A DNA stretch of 64,000 nt from Temnopleurus reevesii (lineage: Eukaryota; Echinodermata; Echinoidea; Temnopleuroida; Temnopleuridae), in the NCBI GenBank assembly GCA_036244855.1, contig BQKZ01000557.1, positions 1 to 64,000 of the forward strand, written 5' to 3'. Within the stretch, counting starts at the first letter, position 1; the number at the start of each line of letters is the position of its first letter. A model generated the notes under the pieces. It did no database searches. It was not told the origin of the DNA and was given only the letters and a program-made list of their open reading frames with translations. Shown piece after piece: positions 10,701-24,529 of the stretch. The position numbers and the translations under genes were made by a program.

Positions 10701-13700
10701 CTCCAAATGCAATTTTGGAGAAGCCTGTGCGTCAACGGCGTAGAATGTACACAGGATGAGAAGGTTGAAGAAACAGCCCAAAACAAGAAAATCAATCACA
10801 CCTCCACAGCACCAGCAAAACAGCAATCTCAAAGATAGTTGGAGGGGACACGCGCCTTTATGGAAACAATCCACGCTCCCTCTTACGGGGGCCCCCTTAT
10901 AATTTGTCGAGTAAACGTCAAACCCGACTTGTGTCCACTGGCTGACTCTCCACAGTAATATGACTGCTCAACAAATTGCTACGCAAAACATGCCCACAAG
11001 CAAGCCTATGCGGTCGCCCAGTCGTATTTGCATTCTAATTCTATCGAAAGCACATACGCATACAGAGAGGAGGACCTCCGGAGGGGTAATGGCAAAAAGA
11101 CCATGGTGGTTGGGAGCGGGGGAAGATAGGAGATGGAGACAGAGAGATGGGTTTCGAAAGAACAGGGCCTGATAACGAGTTTCGGCGAGGGCAAGATTCG
11201 TTTTCGTCGTTATCATAGTGAAAGGGAACACCTACATTGGGACGTGATCTCGCACACTTTCCCCTCGGTATTGAATGCGACGAGGACTGACTTGCTACAT
11301 AACACAACTCAGCTTACACAGCAGGCATCACCTTACATGTCAGGTTACGAAAAAAGCAAAAACAGTACTCTGTGTGTTAACTCATAGCCAACTGAACAAT
11401 TTATGGGAATCACAAGACTTCAGTGATGAAAGATATTACTTGATGCACTGATTAGTAATGGATCAAGGATGGACAAATACAACTTCTCAACAACTTCTCA
11501 ACAACTCAATCAATTTTTCCCTTTTCCCTGCATACATGTTTGCAAGTACATGTACTGATGATTTCAGATTTAAGAAACCCGGAGTGAGAAATTTGGCATC
11601 AGTATAGGAAAAGAAAGCATTCTTGAATATTACATATCACTCATGAATGGGGATGAAGAGCCTGAATTTTTAATACAAACAGATACCACTTTACCCTAAA
11701 TTTGCATACTCTGAAACTCAAACCACAAGTAAATCATGAATAAACTAACAATCCTTGAGTGAGGATGTATTCTGTTTTGGCTTTAACAATTCTGCAAGGT
11801 ATAATGCACCGTTGCATGCATAAATGCGACTGGCATTGTTCACCAATCTGACATCTTTCCCAAACCACTACACGCTATCAATCCAACTGCTTTTCTCAGC
11901 GTGGTTTAACTCCTTTCGTGCTCATCTAAATCAAGTGTCGGATAACTGCAAGCATGGAAGCCCCCATTTCTTTCCAGTTTTACGGTTGGGTGGGGAGGGG
12001 TAGATGCTTCGATGATTCTTCCCCCCGTACGGGTCCTCTCGCGGTTTCCTGTCTTTTCCTATCGGTTGATGCATGATTCGGGATGACACGATTTGATAGC
12101 TGTCACGAGGAATAAAGTTCAGCATGGTACACTCTGGGCATGAATTCGAGGAAGAGGGTAAAATTATTAGAAAATCGTAAACCAATTGCACTTAGATGGG
12201 ATTACCCAAAACAGCCTTACTATTATCACAACAGAATAACATATGATTCATAAAATTTCAGTAAATCCATACTGACAAATTTCCAAATTATATGAATGAA
12301 ATATTAAGAAATAATCTATAGTAGATATCAAAACACTGCTTACTACAGGATCATCCAATCATTCTACAACCACGTACTTGCATACCTGTCTTTCTATGAA
12401 TTATTATTAATGATCGAGAGAGAATTGATTTTAAATATTAACCAATGAGTCAATAATGTAGAGTGTGAATGTTAAGCATAATATTGAAAGTGAAATATCA
12501 ATCATTCTTATGTGTTATGAGCAACAACCTGTCATTCTGGTTTGCTTATTCTACTTCATCTGTCTGTAATATTTCTTCTCTATTAAATAAGGGTATCACT
12601 TTGTGTGATTTAATTTTCTTCTCATTGCTAAAAGATCTATTATCATCTTGCCCTAAACTTTATAGGAACTGCATGCCATCTTACCATGATGCAAGCCAAA
12701 ATGATCAAATTCCAAGCTAGCATAAGCCTAAAAATCTCATCAGTAACTCTCTTATATCACCTAATTTTCTTCTTGTGTCCCGGCATGGACTACGTAAAAT
12801 TCCAACTGCTGATTCCAGTGTGCTAGGTTTTTATGAGAATCTACCTCTCATGCAATGCTTTTAGAGGTGTGTGCATGTATTGAATGAATGATGTAACAAG
12901 GAACTAATGAATAGAAGGCTCAATGTTATATAACTTGCAGTTCATTAATTCCACACTGGCGAATCCTTGGGCTTACACATATTGGCTTACACAATTCCCT
13001 AAAATATAGACAGCCTTGCTGCGTACAAAAATCTAAGTATTTTTTAGCCTGTAAAAGAATTCAATTTGCACTAATAGCATACTTGTTGTGAATGCATTTT
13101 GACAAATATGAATTATGCAGATTTTATGTAATCTAAATCTTACAGTGAAGAAAATCACTCGTTGATAAAATCATGATTAAAACTGTTTGAAAGACACTCT
13201 AATATCTGCAAGATCCCAACCATTAATGCTGTCATCTATGCTCTTAGAGGAACAAATTTACATAAAGTGTCCGCCTTTTTCATCTCTGATTTCCCTTTTC
13301 TCTCCTAAACGACCATTCCAATCCAATTTCTAAACCAAACACCCTGTTGCTTCCAGTGCTTCTTTGCACACATGATCAGGTATCAGTGCTGGCTCTTCCA
13401 AAAACCTTCTCTGGAAACACTGCACCCTTCATTGCTTCCATCCCATGTCCATTGGGCTTGAGGAGCATCACTGTGGGCAGTGCGTGTGGCGAATTGCAAT
13501 CGACACATTTGCGCAGCACCCCTCGTCTGCTTGAACAAATACGGAGGGGACTCGTTGCCATTCAAGAAAGCACATCGGAATCGATAACTTACGCCCGCTG
13601 CCCGTCAGCCCATATGAAGCTTTCTTCAACCACATATAAATTGCTGCGATTGGGCAACACACTTCACAGTGCTAACAGCCCGTCAATCAATCGCTACAAA

Positions 13701-13779
13701 TTTCATTGCATCGCTAAATTCATTTTCAAGCTATCTGTTCGAAACGGGGGAAAGAAATGGTGGAGATTGAGAGACCACT

Positions 13780-14060
13780 GAACAGAGTGAGGAGGAGAGA
13801 AACAATGTGTGGCAGATAAGATAGATGGAATTTGGAAGAGGAAGAGGGGGACATAGATATTGAAGAAATATAAAGAGAGAAAGATGTAAAAAGTGAGCAG
13901 TAAAATGAAGATTTAGATGAATAGGGATGAAGAAGTAAAATAGATGTATAGATAGATATGTGTGACAGAGAAAATTTATTTCAACGGAAATATAGAGAGA
14001 TGGAAAGCTTGAAAGAAAAATATGTCAGATTTAAAGAAAAGATGAAGAGCTTGAAAAAAG
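13780..14060. repeat. purine-rich (GA) low-complexity tract
   Basis: The plus strand is strongly biased to A and G, with GAGAG, GATAGAT and GAAGAAG units and few pyrimidines. It shows no coding signal. Confidence 0.7.
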
Positions 14061-15416
14061 AAAGGTTAGACTATAGTATAGACACTCCTAAACTCTCCAC
14101 ATCAAAAACTGTGTTGATGAGACAACTTGGGAGATAAATTTGAGAATACTTGATCCATTACAAAGATGTAGCCATATTCTATGATAAGAATACAATTTCT
14201 TCTCTGTTTACTTTGAACAAAGAGTAACAAAAAAATAAATGCGAACCTTGGTATAAGAAGTGATTTTGATTTAAATGAAAACTCCAAATAGGATTTCTTT
14301 TAATTCTTGAATCGTGTTGCCCTAGATACTTTTGTTTTCCTATCCTATATTTAAGGTCACCATCAAAGAGAGTATGTAGTTCATTTCAACAATTCCCATC
14401 TCTGAATCATCTCAATAAACTCAAATCAATTCCCATGAACCACTAAACAATTTAATCATGCTCTGATAACCCACCGGATTTCGATCATAAATCAGAAATG
14501 ATTTCCCAATTTGGGGCGGAAGCGCCAGAGGATAGTTGTCTCGTCATGTTATCAGTCAAATTTGTTTCTTTGTTTCTTCTCATCTTATTTTGAATTTGCA
14601 ATTCACTGTATAAAAATGCTACTTTTAAAAAGGTTCTTAGCAAGAACTTTAATCGAGCGCACATTCAATATTAGGCTTAAAGGCTTATCTCTTTCTGTCT
14701 CTTATATTGAAAACATTAATAATTATGAATGAGCTTGAAACGTATGAAAATATTGAATATTAAGAGAAGAAGACATAGGATCGGGACATGCATAGATGTT
14801 GCACCTAGCAACGAAGCGTAATTAAAGGCAGTCAATATCGGGACGTATGGGAGAATGGAGGGATGGAGACAGATGGGATATTAACCTTTGGTCAGGAGTC
14901 TTGAATTGATGGTGAATTTTCGTTGGAATAAAGAAGTTGCCCAAGTGCGATTCAGAGCATCAGCATCACTAACTTATTCAAAGGTAACTATGAAATTTAA
15001 AGATAAAGAAGTGGACAAAGTAAAAAAAAAAAATCCCTATTCACTACTTGACAAAAGCTCAGGAAAAAGAGAAAAGAAAGTAGCTCTCCTAATATTCAGC
15101 AAAAAAAGGTGATGCACCTGTACTTTACTATTCTGCAGAATAACCAGAAACACTATTTATTTTGTGTGCAAGAACAATTCTGAAAAAATTGAGAAATCTA
15201 TTTTGTCCACTTTCTTGGTAACTTGAATTCATAGTGAGGTCTTGAAACAATCTAGAGCAAGTGCTCAACTCAGATGAAGGTCCATCTCATGATGTGAAGA
15301 ATAACAATTAATAAAAGAAAGATATCTCACAAGGACTTCTTCAAACGAAGGAGAAACTACTAAAAAGGACGAAGATCACGTCACAGGAAATATATGGGTA
15401 TTATTCTGGTGCTCAC

Positions 15417-15471
15417 CGAATAACCTTTCTGCAACTCTAAAACCTACGGTGAACTTCCTCTTGACTGACAT
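15417..15471 (-). CDS. weak candidate alternative first exon
   Basis: A minus-strand ATG opens 18 codons (MSVKRKFTVGFRVAERLF) plus one G, ending at TTCG|GTGAGC. Ending in phase 1 makes it compatible with the 7.6-kb exon. It lies in intron 1. No TATA, CpG enrichment or clear promoter precedes it, and a short ORF followed by a donor-like GT is common by chance, so this is only a prompt for transcript checking. Confidence 0.12.
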
Positions 15472-15928
15472 TATTTTAAGAATTGCATGTACTCAAAACC
15501 AAATGAAATTTTTACCCAACTAAAATTGTATTTGATTTTTATTTTTTTCATGATTGAAAACTGGTTTGAAATAACCTGTTTTTTAATATCTATCATTTCT
15601 ATTTCAAATATTTGTTGTGACATTAAAGAGTTAGCTCCGATGCCAAACATACTTTTGTTCATACTATTTTGTGAAAGAAAACAGCAAACAAAAATCCCAC
15701 TATCATCCATTTTTAACTGTTTTTCGATCACATTCAGAATTGTGCTCTTCCACAGGCTGCAATAAAGACAATGTATGTCAACTAGCTATAAGCATATATC
15801 TAAAATAGAATGAAACAGAGTAGACCAAGAAGTCAATGCCAGAAGAAGTAGGGCGAAGTAAAAAGCATTGTCTGACAACATGACTACTTTTGCTTGCTCC
15901 CCTCTTGACATGACTTTCTGAACTTAAG

Positions 15929-16033
15929 CCCCGGTCACATAGGACCCCGACTCGTTGTTCTGAGGCAGTTAACTGTGAATTAACAAAGAGTCGGGGTGAA
16001 TCGTGTTGCTTCCGGGGTCCTATGTGACCAGGG
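15929..16033. mobile_element. short foldback (MITE-like) element
   Basis: The 5' arm starts CCCCGGTCACATAGGACC. The 3' arm is its reverse complement with one mismatch (GGTCCTATGTGACCAGGG). A second, inner pair GACTC...GAGTC nests inside. Flanks read TTAAG on the left and ATAAG on the right, hinting at a TAA-type target duplication. The element is about 105 bp and non-coding. The superfamily is uncertain. Confidence 0.65.
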
Positions 16034-16889
16034 CATAAGAGTGTCCTTATCAGTCAGTCACGACAAAAGGACGTCCATCTATACCACCTCTTTCAAACCA
16101 TCAGAACTCCTTCTTATTCTATTTCAGCACTTAAAGGTTTATCTAAAACCAATTCAATTTGATTCAATTCAATTCCATTCACTTCAGCTACTAAGGTGAA
16201 TTCTACCTGCCTACAAGATGCAATATTTCTTTCTCATTTATTTTGATTTTGTTAAGTATAGAATAAGCAAACAAACAATATGTTCTAAATCAATAGATCA
16301 AACATGACTTTAAACTAGAGAATCGTCGAATGAAATATCCATAAAAAACTTTCTACATATTTTCACCATATAAACTAGGATTTGAGGTTGATTTCATATA
16401 TTACATTGACTAAAGATTGTAAGAGAAGGATGAAATTATGCTATGGCATTCGGTGTGTAGTAAATCTGTATTATGGGTAGAGCAGAATTCTGTAGTATTC
16501 CCATGCATGTGTTTGTAGTCGCCAACATTTATTTGAATGGAACAAGCAATGACTAGGGGTGGTTATTGCCTTCCTGTACGGGCACTAGACAAAGAACATA
16601 CCCTCCTTAAACTAGTCTCCAAGTAAAGACCCAAATCTATGATCTGATACTTTTACTAAATGACATCTGCAAGTGAGGGTGAACGTGTCTGGAGTGGAAG
16701 TCTAGAATTACTGTTGGCTGCCCCTTGACTGAAGCCGTGCTAGTTTCACATCCATACAGCTATTCTAATCTATAATAGAGGTGAATGGAATTTAATGAAA
16801 TGCTTATATTGGGTCTGTGAAAGCAGACTATGCATGAAGCTAATAAAGACAAGTTAGACTCGAGAAAAGGTCATAACTCATCAGGGCTA

Positions 16890-17310
16890 AGAGCATTTGA
16901 CAAGGGGGAGAGAAGGAGTGAATGAGGAGAAGAGGAGAAAAGGAGAAGAGGATGGAAGGGAGGGATGATGTAATGAGGTTGGGGTCATGGGGATGGATGG
17001 AAAGATGAAAGAGGACAGGATACATACAAGATTGAAAATGGAAGAGAGAAAACCAGAATGATGATAAACGAAAACAGGGCATGAAAATGAAATGAAATTA
17101 GCGTTGAGGAGAAGAAAAATATGAAGAGAAAGAGAAAGAAGAATAGAAATCATGCAAGATGGTTTGAATAAAGTAATTGAAGTATAGAAGAGAAGGGGAC
17201 AAAATGAGGATAGGAGCAAAGAAAGAGGAAAAGTAGAAATGGTGTTTTCGTAAGGTGATTGAAAGATTAGACAGGGAAGGGAAGAAGGAAAGGTGAAAGA
17301 CTGACTCAGA
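16890..17310. repeat. long purine-rich tract (about 400 bp)
   Basis: The plus strand is dominated by G and A (GGAGAAGAGGAGAAAAGG-type units) for some 400 bases. The minus-strand open frames here (Ser/Leu/Pro-rich) are artefacts of this composition. Such tracts can adopt triplex structures and often derive from decayed (GA)n. Confidence 0.75.
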
Positions 17311-18717
17311 GGAATATAGTTTTTAAATTTGAATTACTATTACCAAATGCAGTCATCATTCCTGAATATGCATGCTTTGATGAAATTTCATTATTGTAAT
17401 ATTCCCACTTCCTCTTTACATTCCATTTCCTCCCTCCTTTCACTTCATCCTTCTTCAGTCCCACTCCTTTATTTTCAAGGTGGTATAATGGTATATCTCA
17501 TTCCCCGACATGACAGAGCTACAGTGGAGACTGGGGCAGCTCCATTGCCGAATCATTTCTTATTAGATTTTTTCTCGTTTGCTTTTCCTGCTACTTGCAA
17601 TAATGAAAAGATCCTGGGAGAGTAGCATGAAGGATATTTATTTGTGTTTGTGTATACAACGTCGAGTGGCCTCTGGCGGTCCAGAACGTGAGGAAATATG
17701 GACAGGATTGCAATATGAGGGGATAAAATAAAACGTCCTCAGGCAGAAAGAAACTGGATATTACACCTCTTTTTAATCTTTGGAAAGAATGATAACTCAC
17801 TAGCTCAATATTAAAGGGATATATCAGTATGGGTACGATGATTACAAGAGTTTCATATCTTTGTTAGATCGATATTCCAATCCATGAAAAATCAAATAAG
17901 CATGGTTGGAAAAACACCTCATCTTTGTTCTGCAATGTGATTATTACTATGGCTACAAAATGACAGAGTTCACTAAAATTTTCATTGTAGTATTCAATTG
18001 AACATCATTGTGTTTATGCTGTACCGTGAACTCAGAATAAAGAATGTTAAGGCAATTCTGAAAGTGCAAATGTGGAGCACAAAAAATGCCTTCACGAAGA
18101 TAATAAATTGACAATAAAAACACATGTATCATCTTCATCAATGGATAATCAATTACGTGTTTGGGAATACTAACGACACCTCTTTCTTGGAAAATAGATT
18201 CTGCTAATGATTCTATCCTGTTCTCACTAAATGAAAATGGGAAAGGGAGGATGTGGTTTGTATAAGAAATGAATACCAGCACATCAGTATATGCATAACA
18301 TATTTCCCAAGGCTCCAAGTCCTATCATAGAAACAGATACTGCAGCTCCCAGTGGCATAGAGTGCAAAGAGATGGCCTGATCCAAGAAGAGAAAAAATAT
18401 CTGATGAAATATGCATGATGCGAAGACGACAAGCCTCAAAGGTCTCGTATTATTGATAATTTCAATCTTCCTGTAGAGCATCCCCCTCTGTGTTGGGGGC
18501 AGGTAGCGTGAAATGAGATGCAGAACCGACTAATGGGGTAGAAATTGGGCTTGGAGACGCCTCGCTGGCTGATCCAGCAGGGCATCGCGTGTCATCTTAA
18601 GATTCTTGCCTCTGACAGTCGGTTGGGAGGGAGGAAGAGTCAGGGAGAGCAGGAGGAGAGAGATAGATGTCAGCTCTGGAGTTGAGGTGTTGGAAGAAGA
18701 TTGTATTATGTGAGAGC
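17311..18717. other. non-coding intronic DNA
   Basis: No gene or repeat family is recognised. The open frames at 17,329-17,625 (plus) and 17,953-18,318 (minus) have no recognisable domain and no flanking splice structure. Confidence 0.4.
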
Positions 18718-18718
<1 letters not shown>

Positions 18719-18767
<49 letters not shown>

Positions 18768-19020
18768 ACTATTATTATGATGATGATGATTATGATGACG
18801 ATGATAATGATGATGATGATGATGATGATGGTGATGTTGATCCTGATAATGGTGGTGGTGCTGGTGATGATGATGGCGATGATGATTTTGATGATGATTT
18901 TGATGATGATAATGATGATGGCGATGATGAGGATGATGAGGATGACAATGAGGGTGATGATAATAATGATGAAGACAATGGTCATAATGATGATGGTGGC
19001 GATAAGTATTGCAGCGATGA
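18719..19020 (+). repeat. (GAT)n microsatellite and its decayed extension
   Basis: A perfect (GAT)16 block at 18,719-18,766 grades into some 250 bases of interrupted GAT/GAC/GGT/AAT triplets. It reads as poly-Asp, poly-Met or poly-Ile/Ser in different frames, which explains the long open frames on both strands. It is not a gene. Confidence 0.97.
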
Positions 19021-19500
19021 TTAGAATGATGATGAGGAGGAAGAGAAGAAGAAGGGTAGGGATTTTAATGATGAGGATAAGGAGATGAAGGACATGGTTG
19101 AAAATGATGATCATAAGGAGGAGGAGGAGGAGGAGGGGGGGAATAGCAATACAATGTATTTGAAAGGCAAATTACTAGGAATGCAGAGATATCATCTGTC
19201 TGGATCTACAAGGCTATTTCGCTCTGTAATGCAGTATTTTTTCCAGTTCCTAACATACAACATCTACATCCAACACTCCAGGTATACATTGCTGCTGGGA
19301 TGACGTTATATCTCTCAATCAAAGCTAGCTGGAGGCACACAAATGGAGCAACACACAAGGGGCATACCCAAGAAAGCTCAATCAAAGACAAAGAGAATAT
19401 GAAAGCCTATGGCAATCTATACTGCCGAGCGTTACTTGGTAATCCATAACTCCTTTGGGCCCATCGGCATAGGAGAAGACACTCTATCATGCAGCTGGTG

Positions 19501-19537
19501 CAGGGGAGCTTGCAGGGGAGCTTGCAGGGGAGCTTGG
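19501..19537 (+). repeat. 12-bp tandem repeat, three copies
   Basis: CAGGGGAGCTTG is repeated three times in a row, the last copy slightly changed. It is a small G-rich minisatellite. Confidence 0.9.
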
Positions 19538-19539
19538 AG

Positions 19540-20860
19540 GAGAAAGATGGAGATCTTTTTCTGAACCATCTTGAACTATTTTGCTACTAACAAGATAAGA
19601 AATTGAAGAACATATTGGTATGGACATACATGTATACTACATGTATATAATTTCTTGTGTCCACAAAAACTTTCAAAATTCTTTATTGAAATAAAAAAGA
19701 CAGAATTTGAACTACTCTTCTCTCTTAAAATCAAGAAGGAAGGTGGATTTGGATCAACCATGTACACAGCCTCTTTCAAGAAGGACATTAAGACTGAAAA
19801 TACATTGTAAGATATGAATGGAAGGTGTGGGCGTGGGTTGGTGATAGTGAATGGTTTAAGCAATTATTTAAAAAAAGAAGAACTAGAACTCGTTTCTAAG
19901 GCAACTAAATATTTATGAAAGTCAATTCATAAAACATATAACCCCATTTGGAAACATATTCTATAAGGATGTATGAGTGTGTGGGTGGGGGATGTGGGTG
20001 TAATTTTTTTCATGGCTTCAATCATTTTTTTATTACAATAATATTTCGGTTAAAGCTGAGAAAAATAGATTCATCCCAAGAATGAGACCAATAAAAAGCA
20101 GCTAACTTTAATGGCCTCCATATACATATCTGTAGTAGATATGAATGTACCAAAATAAATCTCCAGAAATAATCAAAGAAGAAAAATGAAATAAAAAGCT
20201 GGATTGATTGCAGAAATTAAATACTAGGGCAAAATGATGCATTTGAAAACTGAACCAAGAAAGAACTTGTGAACATTTCCAGCTTACTTATATCTGGAGT
20301 AGATATGGACATAGTAACAAACCTTCAAAACTATAAAAGATAGAAGTTCATACATTTTCAAAGTTCAATAAATCCAGTGGAGCATTATATTGGTCATAAG
20401 TTTTATATTGGTTATAAGAAACAAAAATATCTTCTGAAATTTTAATTAATATTACCTGGCTGTGGTACGTATATGAATACTTCTTTTCAATGAATTCATA
20501 TACAAAGTGAATCTATTAATCTCTAATAGCTTGTGATTATTGGCTACAAGAACTAAATAAAAAGAACAAAGAACACTTTCCTGCTACAACAGACTTCTAA
20601 TATGAGAGCCTTTCCCATAGATACTTTATTAAAAAAAGAAATGTTTTAACCACAACTGATATGATAGAAATTTGCATTATGTGCATAAACACGTTTGCCA
20701 CAGCCTATACCTGATTTTCTTCATTGCTTTCATCATGGCCGTTCCTGACTGATGTATTCAATATTTTCTTGCCAGGTCTATCCCAGCAGAACCAACTGTT
20801 AACCGCTTCGTTTGGCACCAATGCCCCGCAGCGTGCCCATCCTGTTTCCCTCTCATCTAC
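19540..20860. other. non-coding intronic DNA
   Basis: No gene is seen. Two palindromic boxes of the form ATATCTGNAGTAGATATG occur at about 20,126 and 20,290. They resemble the boxes repeated at 59.3-60.4 kb and suggest a shared, decayed repeat. Confidence 0.4.
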
Positions 20861-21129
20861 TTACCCTATCTGCCCATCTTCCTCTTCTTCTTCAGAGCTC
20901 CTTCTTCGTTCTCTCTTTCTCACCCTCTCAACTCCTTAATTTTCCGTTCTTCTCATCGCTTACCTATCTCTCTTTCTCTCTCTTTCCTTTACTTGTGTAT
21001 GGTTTTGACAACTTTTGGGGCGGGGTGCATAGCTAATCCTGTTTGCTCTCCCTATCTTTCTACCCCTCACTTGTTCATTTTTTTTTAGTTTCTCATTGCT
21101 TACTCCCATATTGTGCTCCCTCTAATTCA

Positions 21130-21168
<39 letters not shown>

Positions 21169-21370
21169 ATTTCTTTCTCTCCTTCATCCTGTACATTTGT
21201 ATTTTTCTCTTCCTCTTTAAATCACCCTTTGCTTACTTCATTGTCTTCTTTAGCTCTCTTTCTTTCCCCCTCTCGATGCTCTTTTCTCCCTCTCACTTGA
21301 TTTCTTCCCCTCTGACTCACCCATCATCAATCCATCATCCCTCCTTCCCTCCATCTATCCTGCCCTTAAT
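20860..21370. repeat. pyrimidine-rich tract with (CT)n core
   Basis: About 500 bases are biased to C and T on the plus strand. A near-perfect (CT)n microsatellite lies at about 21,131-21,166. Leu/Ser-rich open frames on the plus strand reflect this composition. Confidence 0.9.
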
Positions 21371-24300
21371 TCCACCATCTACCTGTACTACCCCTTACCC
21401 CTCAAAGACAGATCCCCTGCCTTGCATGGGAATCGATGCATACCACGTAAGGCAACGTGACGGTTACAGATCATTTAAGATACCTTGGTGCAAACAGCTA
21501 AAAGTGAAAAAGGCAAAATGGAATGGTGATGGAGTACTTTGCATGCTGGATAGAGACGGTTGTCTGCAAGAAGGTGATAACCGCCATACAATTGTTTAAA
21601 ATGATTAATACTTGAATGACACTTCATTCACCTTTGAGAACTACAACAAAAAAAGTAAAGATTGATTTGATATCCAGATGAAAATCCAGATGAAAATTGT
21701 ATTGTTTATCTAATATGAACTATCTTCCTTCATTCACATCTTTAGGCAAATTGCACTGAATAACATTGCGACTCAGATAATCCACAAAAAACGTTATGAA
21801 TGAGACATACTGCCCTCTAATTCCTGATCATTTAAACTGAGCTAAATAAAATCTAAAGGACACATTTCATCTCAAATTGGTATCACCATTTGTTAGAACT
21901 TCATATCCCCTTCAGTTGGACCCATACTCCTGAATTATTAAACTTCATCAGAGGAAAATAGAAATGTTTTTGAGGTGATCCTAAAGAGTTTGAGGGTCAA
22001 TAAATTGGCTGGTCCCCATGAGATAATAAGAAGCGAAGATATCTAATCAGGCTGTCTAATCTCTCTAGCCAGCTAGGGAATGAAGCTCAATTTCATCAGG
22101 CCTGAAAGCTTTTCTTGGACACCATCAGGACCAACCTCGAACTAGACAGCACATAGATGTGAATACTATCAATACTATCTTATGTAATGCCCTCTATTAA
22201 CCAATACATTTCACTGACAATTTTCTCATGAATTTGAGAAGACCACAAGCAAAGTGAAATTCAAAAACTGACTATAAATCAAATCCAAACTCGTGCAAAA
22301 TGCATTTTGAATATCTTTTGAAAGAACAATTTTCAAAGAACAACTTACTTAGATCTGGTTCTTCCTTTATAGCTAAAGTCATGTAGCAGTGAATTTAGAT
22401 TACATTTAAGATTTCAATCAGAAGAGGCTCTACACAAGGAGGTATAAAGATATCTCCATCACATCACATAAAGAACAGATCGCACTGCAAGACTGAACAT
22501 CCACAAATCTTGTATGCATGAACGGTCATCCTGCATACAGGCATTTCTTTCCACCTATCCTAGTCAATTCCAAGTACCTCATCATCTGACATTCACTGCA
22601 TGTTTCTTCAACAACAGCAAACAGGAGAAAGGAGGGAAAAAGAGAAAAAGACAGCTTGTTTATCGGAACATTCACTTCTGCAAGGATGACGAGCTGCAAA
22701 AATAGGGCTCATGCTCAGACGAGCATGCCATGTAACAGAGGCCCGCTGAGAGGGATCAACCACCATTTCTCCTTTTCTACAGATGTCATGGTCTTTCTTG
22801 CTTCCCAAGCAAAAGATAAGCTGCATACTTTTCTGTGCTATTTGGAGACTTGAAGTTATCAATTTCACAAGAAATCCAGATTGACTTTGCTTTGGTAAAT
22901 TCTTGTTTATCATGTACAGCAATATTAGGATTCTTTAGTTGTAAACATCTCAATCGGTTAAATTTTGAAATTCCTCAATACTTGCGATCTTTTTATTTCC
23001 CTTCCCTTCTCTTTGAATTACTTTCTTCTTGTGATTTCATCCATTTGCTTGCATATGTCTCTCAGTCTTCCTCTCTGTTTTCATTTTATCCTACTTTTTC
23101 ACTTTTATATGCATCTATCATTCCATTTAGTCTCTGCTTTATTTCTCTAATACCTTGATTACTTATATAATCTGCCATTTTCCCTCTTTATCTCATTTTG
23201 GGGTTCTTTTTCCTACATTTTCATTTTCAGTGCATCTATCCTTCCTTTTACTCTCTACCTATATCTATCTTACTCCCCATCTCGACCATGCCTCTCTCTG
23301 TAGCATCTCCCTCTCTCTGCAGGGTAAAAGCTGACAGAAGCATTAGGAGTTTAGATTGATAGGCTTTCAGAATTCGTCATTACCCCTAATGGATCAGGAC
23401 ATAGAATTTTGCATAAATTTCCAATGTGACCTTTTGTTGCAGGCATTAAGGCTATCCCGCGTATGATACCCCTACTTTTTATACTCTAATATGAATGATG
23501 GAAAGATGGATTTGATTCTTATAAAAAGAAGGAAATATCTTGCGAGCTCTGCATTTTAAACATTGCTTTAGGGGCCATCTTTAAAAGGTATGGCAAAATG
23601 AAAATAGTAAAATCAAACAGAGGAAAGTGCTCAATGCATCATTTTTTTCACTATGTTTTCTATTTATTATCAAATGCAAAAAGTTTGGTCGGAATGCATT
23701 GCATTTTGGCCTGAAAACTTATGTGAATCATGTCATGCAGCCGCTAAGATTCAATCTTATGTCATCAGTTTCAAATAGGGTATACCGAATCTCAAGAATT
23801 GCTGAAAGCTACCTGTCTTTGGTTCCTGGAGGATATCGGTTAACTTGATGTCCAAAGGGCTTGTCACAAATCTCAAAATAAAGCCAAAGTATGTCACACA
23901 TTCCCATATGTAAGTGATACATGTGTAATACACTGAAATGATAAGTCATTTTTTTTTGGGGGGGGGGCATACCAGAAAATGAAAATAAGTATAACCGAAC
24001 CATTTAGTGTGCACTAAACTTGAAAGGCATTGTCATAATTTAGCTCCAAAAACAAATGTCTGATAGAACTAAGATATCCATAAAATTCCAGAATTGAGCA
24101 GTGGTAAGGTTAACACGTCCCTTGGCCCTTCAAAAATAAATTCTGAGCCCTGATGAGAATAATGACTTGACTCATCCACCCTGCCGTACCCCCAACTCAA
24201 TTTGTCAGCGGTCATTCCAATAATGTCCGCAGGAGACACCCATCACAAAACCTCTTCCATCATTTCATCCATTCCTGCTTCTCTTCTTTTACCGCATTAT

Positions 24301-24529
24301 GGCGGGAAAATTAGAAAGCAGCTGAAATGCACCGGTATCTGAAGTCTGCACCCTCCCCTCGCACCCACGGGGGTCAAGACACTGCGTACGATGTCATCTA
24401 TTTGGGAGGTGTGACCCAATTTGTAGAGCGGCAGGGCCAATTTTGCGCTATCATCCGTCACACACTAGCCCTGTTTCAACTCTTCAATTTTACGATCGAG
24501 AGTCTAGATATCATTCGGCATCAGATATA
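21371..24529. other. non-coding intronic DNA
   Basis: No gene is recognised. A second pyrimidine-biased tract lies at about 22,980-23,320. A T9-G10 homopolymer pair lies at 23,949-23,967. A CpG-richer stretch near 24,290-24,450 includes a GGCGGGAAAATT E2F-like site. Confidence 0.4.

Noticed and set aside
13347..13781. 144-codon plus-strand frame, the longest free of simple repeats
   Set aside because: I see no recognisable domain or splice context, and the sequence lies in a CpG-richer patch where long chance frames are more likely. A minus-strand GTAAGT near 13,586 and a TATA-like site were noted but not strong enough to call an exon.
18530..19114. Long open frames of poly-Asp, poly-Met, poly-Ile and Ser on both strands
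   Set aside because: They are all translations of the (GAT)n microsatellite and its decay products.
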